A stretch of DNA of 64,000 nucleotides, from NCBI RefSeq assembly GCF_018380615.1, contig NZ_JAGYVZ010000002.1, positions 1 to 64,000 of the forward strand, given 5' to 3'. The number at the start of each line of letters is the position of its first letter. The stretch's first letter is position 1. A program made the position numbers and the translations under genes. This DNA is from Flavobacterium psychroterrae. GTDB taxonomy: Bacteria > Bacteroidota > Bacteroidia > Flavobacteriales > Flavobacteriaceae. The notes under the pieces are model-generated. The model was not told the origin of the DNA. It did not search any database and was given only the letters and a program-made list of their open reading frames with translations. This document shows, one piece after another, positions 25,661 to 33,690 of this stretch.

Positions 25661-25683
25661 CGATAAAAAGCCTCACTTTATCG
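25661..25683. promoter_or_regulatory. CGATAAA inverted repeat before the DUF937-like gene
   Basis: CGATAAA (25661-25667) and TTTATCG (25677-25683) form a perfect 7-bp inverted repeat with a 9-bp centre, 43 bp before the next start codon. TTATTTTG follows directly and is one base off the -7 consensus. This could be an operator or a short attenuator. Confidence 0.4.
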
Positions 25684-25726
25684 GTTATTTTGAATAGATT
25701 TAAATAATTTTTAAAACAATTTAAGT

Positions 25727-26329
25727 ATGACCCCAAACCTACAAATTGAACTTAGACGTTTTATTTCTTCTAATGTTGTTTCAAAGTTGAACAAATTTTA
25801 TTTTGAAAATGATGCACTTTTAATTAAGGGAATCGATGTTTCAATAGGTACAGTTTTAATGGGTTTGTATAATAGGACCGAGGAATTGGATTTTTGCAAA
25901 GGAATTGTTTCAAACCTACAACAAGACTCGACATTTTATCAGGAGGTCGATTTTACATCTGGTAGAATTTTATCAGTAGATGATTGTTATCGTTTAGAAG
26001 GAAATGATTTGTTGAAAGAAATTTTTGCCAATAAAAAAGGAAGAATTTCTGAGATGGTTTCAAACGAAGTAGGTATCAAGAGTGAGACCGCAAGAGAGAT
26101 TCTTAATTTTTCTGCTTTATTAGTTATCTCTTATCTTAAAAATAATATTCAAATTCTAGACAGTTTAAAACTATTATTAGAAGATCAAAAAAGAGATATT
26201 TTAAATAGTATTCCCCCTGGAATCAAAATTATCTTAGGTTTTTCCTGTTTCGAAACAGTAGAAGAGAAAAACCAATCCATCGGAAGATCAATTTTTACTT
26301 TATTTGGTCATAACTTTTTCAGTTTCTAG
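25727..26329 (+). CDS. DUF937-like protein of unknown function
   Basis: The 200-residue protein is helical with no signal peptide. Residues 15-95 (a pattern of alternating small hydrophobics with GIDVSIGTVLMGLYN) and 95-150 (EIFANKKGRISEMVSNEVG then ARE ILNFSALLVISYL) resemble DUF937/YidB-like helical bundles often joined to OmpA domains. The resemblance is by pattern only. No OmpA domain follows here. It is a single gene with a hairpin terminator at 26338-26368. Confidence 0.55.
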   Translation: MTPNLQIELRRFISSNVVSKLNKFYFENDALLIKGIDVSIGTVLMGLYNRTEELDFCKGIVSNLQQDSTFYQEVDFTSGRILSVDDCYRLEGNDLLKEIFANKKGRISEMVSNEVGIKSETAREILNFSALLVISYLKNNIQILDSLKLLLEDQKRDILNSIPPGIKIILGFSCFETVEEKNQSIGRSIFTLFGHNFFSF

Positions 26330-26337
26330 ATAAAAAA

Positions 26338-26368
26338 AATCCCATCTTACAAAGTAAGACAGGATTTA
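26338..26368. terminator. Bidirectional terminator
   Basis: ATCCCaTCTTAC (26339-26350) pairs with GTAAGAcaGGAT (26354-26365) around an AAA loop, with A8 before and T-rich sequence after. It separates two convergent genes. Confidence 0.75.
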
Positions 26369-26392
26369 TATTTAAGTAATTTGAAGCGCGTT

Positions 26393-27301
26393 TTAAACGT
26401 TTTTCAAATTGATAATTTCTTGGTCGGTCAAAAGACGCCAGTTACCTCTGGGTAAATTCTTTTTGGTCAAGCCAGCAAATGATACACGATCAATGCGTAA
26501 AACATCGTAGTCAAAGTTTTCGAAAATAGCACGAACCACTTTTACATTTGATGAACGCAATTTAAGACCAACTTCGCTTTTTGCTTCTTTCTCGATATAA
26601 CTAATTTCTTCGACAAATACACGGTGTCCGTCAAGAACTAAACCTTTGCTTATTTTTTCTAAATCTTCAAATTTCAAGTTTTTATCTAATGAAACCTGAT
26701 AAATTTTAGATGATTTTTGACTCGGTAAAGTAAATTTACGAATCATATCAGTGTCATTAGTAAACAACAATAATCCAGTTGTGTTTTTGTCCATTCTACC
26801 AATCGGAGCAATTTTTGCTGTTGTAGAACCACGAACAAGTTCAAGAACGTTACGGTATTCCTGACCTTCGTCAAGAGCTGTTGTAAAGTTTTTAGGTTTG
26901 TTCAACAAGATGTATTCCTTCTTTTCAGGAGTCAAAACGACACCGTCAAAATTAATGACATCATTTAATTTTACTAAATAACCCATTTCAGTTACCGGAA
27001 TACCGTTTACTTTAACGTTTCCAGACTGAATGTATATATCAGCATCACGACGTGAACAAACACCAGAATTAGAGATGTATTTGTTCAAACGAATTTCGTC
27101 TGCAGCTTTTTGTCTTTTTGGAGCCTGATTCTGTTTTTTGATTTTTTCAGCCTTTTCTTCTTCGGCAGCCTTAACAGCAGGTTTCACTTTTTTTGGCCCT
27201 TGAGCGCGCTTCGCCATAGGAGGTTTTGGCTTATTAGAGTTTGATCTTGAGCTGTTTGGTCTCGATCCACCCCCTTTATTATTGCCTTCCTTATTGTTCA
27301 T
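26393..27301 (-). CDS. RsuA/RluB/RluF-family pseudouridine synthase with basic N-terminal tail
   Basis: The 302-residue protein has a disordered, Lys/Arg/Ser/Asn-rich tail (1-68). An S4 RNA-binding domain comes next (IRLNKYISNSGVCSRRDAD, about 70-130), then the catalytic domain with the family motif IGRMDKNTTGLLLFTND, which holds the catalytic aspartate. It isomerises a uridine in rRNA, probably 23S (RluB-like) by this subfamily. A -7-like box TATCTTTG reads from 27326 to 27319 on the minus strand. Confidence 0.88.
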   Translation of the reverse strand: MNNKEGNNKGGGSRPNSSRSNSNKPKPPMAKRAQGPKKVKPAVKAAEEEKAEKIKKQNQAPKRQKAADEIRLNKYISNSGVCSRRDADIYIQSGNVKVNGIPVTEMGYLVKLNDVINFDGVVLTPEKKEYILLNKPKNFTTALDEGQEYRNVLELVRGSTTAKIAPIGRMDKNTTGLLLFTNDTDMIRKFTLPSQKSSKIYQVSLDKNLKFEDLEKISKGLVLDGHRVFVEEISYIEKEAKSEVGLKLRSSNVKVVRAIFENFDYDVLRIDRVSFAGLTKKNLPRGNWRLLTDQEIINLKNV

Positions 27302-27713
27302 AAATTCTGTAATTTGTGCAAAGATAGTTTATTCTTGCTAAATAATCATAAGTTCATTGTTCTTAGATTAATAGCTATTATTTTTTAGGGTTGCAGGAGC
27401 AGTACAATTGGCTTTTTTTCAGGCATATTGTCCCGCTTTTCGTTTCAATCTTTTATTTTTTTAAAGGAAAAAAATAAAAGGATTTCCACTTCAATCGGGG
27501 CTAGGTTCAAACAATTGGTTTCTTTTTAGACATTTCGAGAGGAGGGTTTTACCACAGAGATACACAAAGTTTATCGCCAAGATTCACAAAGAGATAGAAA
27601 AAAAACTCAGTGAATCTCCGTGAAACCTTTGTGTAGCTCTTTGGTATAACTATTTCAAACATAAAAATAATCTGTGCAAATCTGTTAAAACCTGTATCAT
27701 CTGCGAGCTATTT
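27302..27713. other. Gap with a dispersed hairpin and a foldback repeat
   Basis: Besides the pseudouridine synthase promoter region, it holds the second copy of the 85-bp hairpin element (27421-27505). It also has a foldback whose outer arms ACCACAGAGATACACAAAG (27551-27569) and its near-complement (27627-27645) match at 17 of 19 positions. No gene is supported. Confidence 0.65.
27421..27505 (-). repeat. 85-bp dispersed hairpin element, copy 2
   Basis: Read on the minus strand, it has AGCCCCGATTGAAGTGGAAATCC, then a self-complementary centre built on CTTTTATTTTTTT and AAAAAAATAAAAG, then ATTGAAACGAAAAGCGGGA. The blocks align with copy 1 at 23841-23925 without a length difference, while the loop sequence differs completely but stays self-complementary. 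Compensating change of the stem argues for selection on structure. Confidence 0.75.
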
Positions 27714-28670
27714 TTAAGGATGTAAAAGCAAATTCTTCCCGTGCCATAAAACACTCGGATTAATCAATACAATGCAGCAAACACCTGAAACGATAAGGAA
27801 TTTCAGTACGTTATGTAAAAGTAAAAACTGCCCTTTAGAATTTGATTTCCATAAATAAATCAGGAAAAACAATAAAACAGCAAAACATACATAAAAGTAA
27901 ATATCCATATAACCCACATCATAAATATTGATCAAAATATAAACCGGAATAATTGTTAATAAAGTCAAAACTGTGATAATTTGCTTAGAAACCGTTTCAT
28001 TATAAATTATCGGGATTGTTCTGTAATTATTAGCTAAATCACCTTTTAAATTTTCAAGATCTTTTATCATTTCCCTAATCAGCAATAATAAAAACAGAAA
28101 TACAGCATGTGCTGAAATCACCATGAAATGACTCATATGGTCTTCTATTTCTTCAAATAAAATTTTATTATAGAAATACAGTAAAATCGCAAAAAATGGT
28201 AAGACTGCTAAAAAAGCTGCTGTCAGATTACCAACAATTGGATATTTTTTTATTTTGTGAGAGTAAAACCAAATTAGAAAAATATAAGCCGAAAAGAATA
28301 AAAAAGCACGCCAGGAAACAATTAATGCCATTAAAGCGGCAATAAAATTTAGCGCAAAATAAACTGATAACTTTGTCTTTTGACTCACCAATCGATCCAG
28401 CATTGATTTGTTGGGCCTATTAATTAAATCCTTCTGACTATCATAAAAATTATTAATAATGTATCCTGAGGCAATTGTGATAGCCGAGGCAAATACAATA
28501 AAGAATAAGTTGAGATCAAGTAAAATGTCAAGTGCTCTTTTTTCGGGAGCTAGTATAAAAATAGCAGATAAATATTGTGCTAAAACAATAATAGGAATGT
28601 TGTAACCTCTCACTACTGAGAACAAACTAACAATTTTCATTACTAAAAGTTTATGCTGTCTGCTTAACAT
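27714..28670 (-). CDS. UbiA-family prenyltransferase (GGGP synthase-like annotation group)
   Basis: The 318-residue integral membrane enzyme has eight to nine membrane segments and the first Asp-rich active-site motif NNFYDSQKDLINRPNKS (N-x3-D-x3-D). The second aspartate-containing loop lies after residue 185 (EMIKDLENLKGD). The family transfers a polyprenyl group to an aromatic or glycerol-type acceptor. Bacteroidota homologues are often labelled geranylgeranylglycerol-phosphate geranylgeranyltransferase, but the acceptor here is not determined. Its place next to mevalonate genes supports an isoprenoid role. Confidence 0.82.
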   Translation of the reverse strand: MLSRQHKLLVMKIVSLFSVVRGYNIPIIVLAQYLSAIFILAPEKRALDILLDLNLFFIVFASAITIASGYIINNFYDSQKDLINRPNKSMLDRLVSQKTKLSVYFALNFIAALMALIVSWRAFLFFSAYIFLIWFYSHKIKKYPIVGNLTAAFLAVLPFFAILLYFYNKILFEEIEDHMSHFMVISAHAVFLFLLLLIREMIKDLENLKGDLANNYRTIPIIYNETVSKQIITVLTLLTIIPVYILINIYDVGYMDIYFYVCFAVLLFFLIYLWKSNSKGQFLLLHNVLKFLIVSGVCCIVLINPSVLWHGKNLLLHP

Positions 28671-28733
28671 TTTTAAAGTTAGTTTGGGGTTTTAATTTAA
28701 GGCTTATTTTTAAGGGAAGTTTTTGGCGTAATA

Positions 28734-29324
28734 TTAAAGCTTATCTTTTAGTAATGCTTTAGAACCAAAACCTAATTTCCGAATGCAAGCTAAGGCTTCT
28801 TTTTGAGAAATGTCAACTTCTTTGATGTCTTTTTTTTCTACAAAGCAAACAGAGCCACTCCATGGATTAGGTGCAGCGGGGACAAAGACTGCAAAGTTGT
28901 TTTCATTTATTTCCTCAATCAAAAAAGCAAATTGCAAACCCGCATCTGTAGGAACTAAGACAACTTTTAAGTTTTCATTAGATTCCAGCCCCATAATGTT
29001 TTCATTCGTTTTCTTTATAAACGAATAACCGGGAACGAAGCTCAAAATTCCGTTTTCTAATCTTTGAATTAGTTTTTTTGCATAAGTTGTTCTGGCAATT
29101 AAGCCCGCACTAACACAAATAAGGAATATGATTAAAATTGCAACTATTTCCTCAATCGCCAATCCTAAAATTTTTACTTTAGGAAAATGGCTTATAATCG
29201 GAAGCGTAATTTTCTGAATTATGTGATAGCCTTTTTCAAGAATAATCAGTAATAAAACTAATGGTGCCAGAAATAGAATTCCACCTAAAAAAGTTGTTTT
29301 GATAATCTTTAAAATACTATTCAT
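28734..29324 (-). CDS. DUF502 family membrane protein
   Basis: The 196-residue protein has two N-terminal membrane segments (about 12-32 and 55-78) and the DUF502 core: GILSFVPGYSFIKKTNENIM, VVLVPTDAGLQFAFLIEEI and FVPAAPNPWSGSVCFVEKKD. Members are inner-membrane proteins of unknown function with a soluble cytoplasmic part. It lies between the mevalonate kinase and UbiA genes on the same strand. Confidence 0.87.
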   Translation of the reverse strand: MNSILKIIKTTFLGGILFLAPLVLLLIILEKGYHIIQKITLPIISHFPKVKILGLAIEEIVAILIIFLICVSAGLIARTTYAKKLIQRLENGILSFVPGYSFIKKTNENIMGLESNENLKVVLVPTDAGLQFAFLIEEINENNFAVFVPAAPNPWSGSVCFVEKKDIKEVDISQKEALACIRKLGFGSKALLKDKL

Positions 29325-29396
29325 ATTAAATAACTTTCAGGTCGTGATTTCTATTAAAGCATATTCAATAAGCTTGGTTTTTAAAGAAGTTTGAAT

Positions 29397-30335
29397 TTAG
29401 AATTGATAGACAACCTCTAATTTATAATCTTTTAAAGATGCTTTTGCGCGCTCTAAATCCTCAGTAAACCCAAGAATGTAACCACCTCCGCCAGAACCAC
29501 AAAGTTTTAAATAATAATCATTTGTATCAATTCCGTTTTGCCATATCCCATGAAATTGCTCCGGAATCATTGGTTTAAAGTTATTTAAAACGACTTTTGA
29601 TAGCTTTTTAGTATTTGTAAACAACGATTTCATGTCGCCATGTAAAAAGTTTTCTACGCAAGCATCAGTATATTTTACAAATTGATTTTTAAGCATCGCA
29701 CGGAAACCTTTGTCTTTCAGATTTTCCATAAAAATGTTAACCATTGGAGCGGTTTCGCCTACAATTCCTGAATCTAATAAAAAGACAGCGCCTTTTCCGT
29801 CAAAACTTTGAGTGGGAATTCCGGTTGCTTCAATATTATCTTTAGAATTAATTAAAATAGGAATGCTTAAATAACTGTTTAAAGGATCTAAACCAGAACT
29901 TTTTCCGTGGAAAAAACTCTCCATTTGAGCAAAAATATTTTTTAGCTGTAACAATTTTTCACGAGTCAGATTCTCTAAAACTGTTATTTTGTGTGTAGCA
30001 TATTTGTCGTAAATAGCCGCTACCAGTGCGCCGCTACTCCCAACTCCGTATCCTTGTGGAATACTTGAGTCAAAATACATTCCGGTTTCTACATCATTTT
30101 TTAAAGTTAGCAAATCAAAAGTAACCAAATCAGGTTGCTCATTTTGTAAAGCTTCTAAATATGTAGAGTAACGTCTTAAACTTGCGTTTGATGCTATTGC
30201 TTCCGGCGAAGGATCTTCGATTTTTTTCAAAGCACCATTGTAAAAATTATAAGGAATAGAAAGTCCTTTAGAGTCGCGAATGATTCCGTATTCTCCAAAG
30301 AGTAATATTTTTGAGTAAAATAATGGTCCTTTCAT
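29397..30335 (-). CDS. Mevalonate kinase-like GHMP kinase
   Basis: The 312-residue protein has the three GHMP kinase motifs: SKILLFGEYGI near residue 8-18, the ATP loop PQGYGVGSSGALVAAIYDKY (residues about 94-113), and the C-terminal KLCGSGGGGYILGF (about 280-293). The Bacteroidota mevalonate-pathway enzyme of this type phosphorylates mevalonate with ATP. The product order with mevalonate diphosphate decarboxylase upstream supports this. It is cytoplasmic. The ParE-type toxin gene ends only 2 bp before its start. Confidence 0.87.
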   Translation of the reverse strand: MKGPLFYSKILLFGEYGIIRDSKGLSIPYNFYNGALKKIEDPSPEAIASNASLRRYSTYLEALQNEQPDLVTFDLLTLKNDVETGMYFDSSIPQGYGVGSSGALVAAIYDKYATHKITVLENLTREKLLQLKNIFAQMESFFHGKSSGLDPLNSYLSIPILINSKDNIEATGIPTQSFDGKGAVFLLDSGIVGETAPMVNIFMENLKDKGFRAMLKNQFVKYTDACVENFLHGDMKSLFTNTKKLSKVVLNNFKPMIPEQFHGIWQNGIDTNDYYLKLCGSGGGGYILGFTEDLERAKASLKDYKLEVVYQF

Positions 30336-30337
30336 GT

Positions 30338-30643
30338 TTATTTTATGTCTTTCTTTATTTTGTTTGGGTCTTGTCGTGTGTCAAAAATGGTATGAATTTT
30401 AATTTCATTAGAACCAAAACTATACAAGAGACTTGATTGTTTTGTTACAACACATTTTCGATATTTTTTACTTGCTGATGATTTAGGAAAAATTTCAGGA
30501 TTCATACTTATTATTGAAATTGCTTTTTGAAATTTCACTAAAAATAATTCTTTCGATTTCTTAGACCATCTAGCTTCAATAAAATTTAAAACATTGTCTA
30601 AATTTTTCTCAGCTGTTTTTGAAATATTTACTTTAAGATTCAC
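30338..30643 (-). CDS. RelE/ParE family toxin (GTG start)
   Basis: The 101-residue protein has the RelE/ParE fold order: VNISKTAEKNLDNVLNFIEARWSKKSKELF (helical hairpin), then the strands KYRKCVVTKQSSLLYSF and IKIHTIFDTRQDPNK, the last with the usual FDTRQ/P ending. The start is a GTG that overlaps the antitoxin TAG stop by one base (TAGTG), so the pair is coupled. RelE members cut ribosome-bound mRNA and ParE members poison gyrase. The sequence alone does not decide which. Confidence 0.88.
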   Translation of the reverse strand: MNLKVNISKTAEKNLDNVLNFIEARWSKKSKELFLVKFQKAISIISMNPEIFPKSSASKKYRKCVVTKQSSLLYSFGSNEIKIHTIFDTRQDPNKIKKDIK

Positions 30644-30867
30644 TACCTGTATTTTTTCATCACATCTTCAAAGCTTTTAAATTCTCCTCTTTCAAATTCT
30701 AATTCACTTTGAGCAACATCTTCTTTTTGCTCATCACTTAAATCATCCCACCAATCTTTTTTCTTTTTGGTTAACAATTTTTTGACCGCCAAAATGATTG
30801 AAAGGTCATCTGTTCCTTCCAGAATATCTATCACTTCACGTTTTTCTAATTGAATGTCCATAATCAA
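30643..30867 (-). CDS. Antitoxin of the RelE/ParE pair
   Basis: The 74-residue protein has an N-terminal hydrophobic/helical part (LEKREVIDILEGTDDLSIILAVKKLL), shown here as LEKREVIDILEGTDD, followed by a basic-acidic WWDDLSDEQKEDVAQSELEFERG and the toxin-clasping tail FKSFEDVMKKYR. This tail (SFEEVMKK type) is typical of antitoxins paired with RelE/ParE toxins in Bacteroidota. No classical ribbon-helix-helix is obvious. It precedes the toxin gene and shares one base with it. A start two codons later (MDIQ) is possible. Confidence 0.83.
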   Translation of the reverse strand: MIMDIQLEKREVIDILEGTDDLSIILAVKKLLTKKKKDWWDDLSDEQKEDVAQSELEFERGEFKSFEDVMKKYR

Positions 30868-30891
30868 AATTTTAATTAAAGATACGTAAAA

Positions 30892-32004
30892 TTATAATGC
30901 AATTGCACCATCTCCAATTTGGTCGCAAATGTACTGACGATTCTGACAAAATACAACTAATTCGTCCTGAATAAATTGTAATACTTTCTCGCTAACGTTT
31001 TCGGGATAAAGTACATGTACATTTGCACCGGCATCAAGCGTAAAACAAACCGGAATATGGGTTTCATTTCTAAATTTCCAGATCGCATTTATGATCTGCA
31101 AAGTATTTGGTTTCATCAAAATAAAATACGGCATCGAAGTCATCATCATGGCGTGCAAAGTCAAGGCTTCGCTTTCGACCACTTTAATGAATTCGTCTAA
31201 ATTTCCACTTTCAAAAATGGCAATTAACTGATCCAGATTTTCATGCGCCTGAGCAAAACGTCTTTCGGCATAAGGATGATTGTGCATCAAATCATGACCA
31301 ACAGTACTCGAAACCTGTTTTTCACCTTTGTCGACTAATAAAATAGTATCCTGATAATTTTTGAAATTGTCATGAATGGTATATGGAAACTCAACTCCAA
31401 ATAAATCTGAACTTCCTTCAATATTTTTTTGATCTCCCCAAACCACTACATTTCCTTTTACACTTCTACAAGCACTTCCAGATCCCAAACGCGCCAGAAA
31501 TGATGCTTTTTGATAAAAGTATTCCTCTGTCATTTCAGGATTCAGCATTCTTTCTAAACTCATGAAATTCATTGCCAGAGCTGCCATTCCAGATGCCGAT
31601 GAAGCAATTCCTGAACTGTGCGGAAACGTATTTTGTGTATCGATCGTAAAATGATAGTCTTTCAAAAAAGGCAAATAAACTTCAATTCTTTCTAAAAACT
31701 TCTGAATCTTCGGTTTGAAATCTTCCTTTGGTTTTCCTTCAAAAAGTAAATCAAAAGAAAAACTGTTTGTCATGCTGAGCGATCCCGAGGCTTCGGCAGA
31801 AGCATTTTTTTTCACAAAACCCAATTTAGTAATCGTTTTACAATTATTAAGAGTAAAACTTACCGAAGGATTTGCCGGAATTTGATTGTCTTTTTTTCCC
31901 CAATATTTTACTAATGCAATATTGCTTGGAGCGCTCCATTCAAAGTTTCCATTTTCTATGGTCGAAGTATATTTTTTTGGAATAAAATCAGTTGCTGTAA
32001 ACAT
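30892..32004 (-). CDS. mvaD: Diphosphomevalonate decarboxylase
   Basis: The 370-residue GHMP-family enzyme converts mevalonate diphosphate to isopentenyl diphosphate. Landmarks are the N-terminal SNIALVKYWGKKDNQIPANP (Ala-Lys-Tyr-Trp-Gly-Lys substrate loop), PHSSGIASSASGMAALAMNF (the ATP loop) and GSGSACRSVKGNVVVWG. The C-terminal PVCFTLDAGANVHVLYPE contains the catalytic aspartate. It heads the minus-strand isoprenoid group. A -7-like box TATCTTTG reads from 32029 to 32022 on the minus strand. Confidence 0.94.
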   Translation of the reverse strand: MFTATDFIPKKYTSTIENGNFEWSAPSNIALVKYWGKKDNQIPANPSVSFTLNNCKTITKLGFVKKNASAEASGSLSMTNSFSFDLLFEGKPKEDFKPKIQKFLERIEVYLPFLKDYHFTIDTQNTFPHSSGIASSASGMAALAMNFMSLERMLNPEMTEEYFYQKASFLARLGSGSACRSVKGNVVVWGDQKNIEGSSDLFGVEFPYTIHDNFKNYQDTILLVDKGEKQVSSTVGHDLMHNHPYAERRFAQAHENLDQLIAIFESGNLDEFIKVVESEALTLHAMMMTSMPYFILMKPNTLQIINAIWKFRNETHIPVCFTLDAGANVHVLYPENVSEKVLQFIQDELVVFCQNRQYICDQIGDGAIAL

Positions 32005-32148
32005 GAATTATAAAATTTTGGCAAAGATAGTTTTTATAATATTTCACCCTATATGTTCTATAAGAAATTATAAGTTTGGCTTTGACTAAAATGAAGTTAT
32101 ATCACTTATATGGTTTAAACTTTCTTTTTAACTATTTTTGGATAAAAA

Positions 32149-32634
32149 TTGAATAAAATGAATAAAGTTGTCAAAATTATAATAGCTCTGGTTATTTGTT
32201 TAATGGTAGGATATTCTGCCAGTACTGTAACAAGACCAAGTGTTGAAACCTGGTATCCAACTATTATAAAACCAGTTTTTAATCCGCCCAATTGGATTTT
32301 TATGCCAATGTGGACATTGCTATATATTTTAATGGCGGTTGCTGCCGGATTAGTCTGGGATAAAATAAAAGAACAAAACGAAGAAGTTAAAAAAGCTTTA
32401 GGTTTCTTTTTGATTCAATTGACATTAAACGCGATCTGGTCGTATTTATTCTTTGGATTAAAAAACCCGATGTTGGCTTTAATCGAGATTGCGCTTTTAT
32501 GGCTGATGATTTACGAGACGTACTTAAAATTTATGAAAATAAATAAAACAGCCGGATATTTATTAATTCCATATATGGCGTGGGTTGCTTTTGCAGCAAT
32601 TTTAAATGCTAGTATTTGGTGGCTAAACAGGTAA
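32149..32634 (+). CDS. tspO: TspO/MBR family protein
   Basis: The 161-residue protein has five membrane helices and the tryptophan-rich TspO signatures: SASTVTRPSVETWYPTI, KPVFNPPNWIFMPMWTLLY and NAIWSYLFFGLKNPMLALIE, with a final YMAWVAFAAILNASIWWLN. TspO proteins bind tetrapyrroles and may help degrade or move porphyrins. It is single, with a possible -7 box TATTTTTG at 32133-32140. Confidence 0.93.
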   Translation: MNKMNKVVKIIIALVICLMVGYSASTVTRPSVETWYPTIIKPVFNPPNWIFMPMWTLLYILMAVAAGLVWDKIKEQNEEVKKALGFFLIQLTLNAIWSYLFFGLKNPMLALIEIALLWLMIYETYLKFMKINKTAGYLLIPYMAWVAFAAILNASIWWLNR

Positions 32635-32639
32635 TTTTT

Positions 32640-33389
32640 TTAGTTTTGAACTTCTGATTTTGCCTTCTTAAACATTTCGTTTTTAGCGTATAAAAAATCC
32701 ATTGTAGTAAGAATATTGTTGTTTTCTATAAGTTTTGCAGATCTTGGATCAGCATCACAGAAATCAATAAACAAATCAACTTCTTCAGGTTTTAATTTTA
32801 ATTCTTTTGTAAAAAAGTCACGAGGAATTGATGCTGCAACCAGCTTTTTGAAAACAGTTTCAGAAGTTTTCTTTTTAAGTTCGTCCTTATTGTCATTTTT
32901 AAATAAATTAAAAATTCCTTTACCCATTCTGCCAAAGTCCATACCATTGGCAATAGTTCCGTCGTAAACGCCAGTATATTTTTGTAAAGATTGATTGTCC
33001 TTTGCAAATTTTGTTGCATCTATATCTTTTTGAGAAATACGTATTGGATCAAATTTTATATTGGTTACTACAACTTCATTTAACTCAAATGCCTTTGCGC
33101 TCATATTGACAACCAGATTGTTTTGATCAATATTTTCCTGAGTTAATTTTAATCTTGTAAAGAAGTAATCTTTAGCAAAAAATAGTAAACTGTCTTTTGC
33201 TTGTACCTCAATTGAGAATTCTCCTAAGTAATTTGACGTTGTACTAGTTTTGGCTGTTTTATTTATAACCTCAACTTTATTAAGTGGATAATTGTTAGAA
33301 AAGACTCGTCCGTGAATTAATTTTTCTGTTTGAGAAATCGAAAATTGGTAGGTTAAAAAAGAAATTATTGTAAATAATATTACTTTCAT
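32640..33389 (-). CDS. Secreted carboxypeptidase-regulatory-like domain protein
   Basis: The 249-residue protein has a signal peptide ending near SIS-Q (about residue 20). A CarboxypepD_reg-like beta sandwich follows (about 24-105, with IHGRVFSNNYPLNKVEVINK and LGEFSIEVQAKDSLLFFAKDY landmarks), and then a helical domain with a conserved VVTNIKFDPIRISQKDID start. Related proteins are common in Bacteroidota and have no defined role. No lipobox or barrel is present, so it is probably periplasmic. A damaged copy of its 5' end lies immediately upstream (33438-33542). Confidence 0.75.
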   Translation of the reverse strand: MKVILFTIISFLTYQFSISQTEKLIHGRVFSNNYPLNKVEVINKTAKTSTTSNYLGEFSIEVQAKDSLLFFAKDYFFTRLKLTQENIDQNNLVVNMSAKAFELNEVVVTNIKFDPIRISQKDIDATKFAKDNQSLQKYTGVYDGTIANGMDFGRMGKGIFNLFKNDNKDELKKKTSETVFKKLVAASIPRDFFTKELKLKPEEVDLFIDFCDADPRSAKLIENNNILTTMDFLYAKNEMFKKAKSEVQN

Positions 33390-33437
33390 TTAGTGGTATT
33401 TGTTTAATCTTGGTTTAGTTCTTTGGCTACTTTCTAT

Positions 33438-33542
33438 TTAGATTTTTTCAGAGAAAATTTTTCTTTTTGATAAGTTTTTCTGTTTGAGAAATAGAAGTTG
33501 ATAAGTCAAAAAATAAATTGTGGTAAGTAATTTTACTTTCAT
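33438..33542 (-). pseudogene. Frameshifted duplicate of the 5' end of the neighbouring gene
   Basis: On the minus strand the ATG at 33542 begins MKVKLLTTIYFLTYQ, paralleling MKVILFTIISFLTYQ of the intact gene at 33389. A one-base loss after the CAA codon shifts the frame, and the shifted frame still encodes ISQTEKL before similarity ends. The open frame stops at 33438 after 34 codons. Even the bases before the ATG are alike (CATTTATTAGTATTT against CATTTAGTGGTATTT on the plus strand). It is a remnant of a tandem duplication. Confidence 0.7.
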
Positions 33543-33628
33543 TTATTAGTATTTAACTGAGAGTAAAATTATTAGAATTGTCTTAATGAAAACTTAGGGA
33601 ATCTGTAAAATCTTGTTAATTCGGATTT

Positions 33629-33690
33629 TAATAGTTTTCAGTTATATTCGCAGTTTCAGACCGTGACTAAAAACTGTGACTAAAAACTTT
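33629..33690. repeat. CAGTTTCAG/GACTAAAAACTG repeat after the HAD gene
   Basis: AGTTTTCAGTTATATTCGCAG and GTGACTAAAAACTGTGACTAAAAAC are short imperfect inverted and direct repeats related to those at 11220-11325 and 20735-20883. They lie just past the end of the HAD gene and may act as its 3' hairpin. Confidence 0.45.

Noticed and set aside
33438..33542. A genuine small gene of 34 codons
   Set aside because: Its sequence is explained as a frameshifted copy of the neighbouring gene start.
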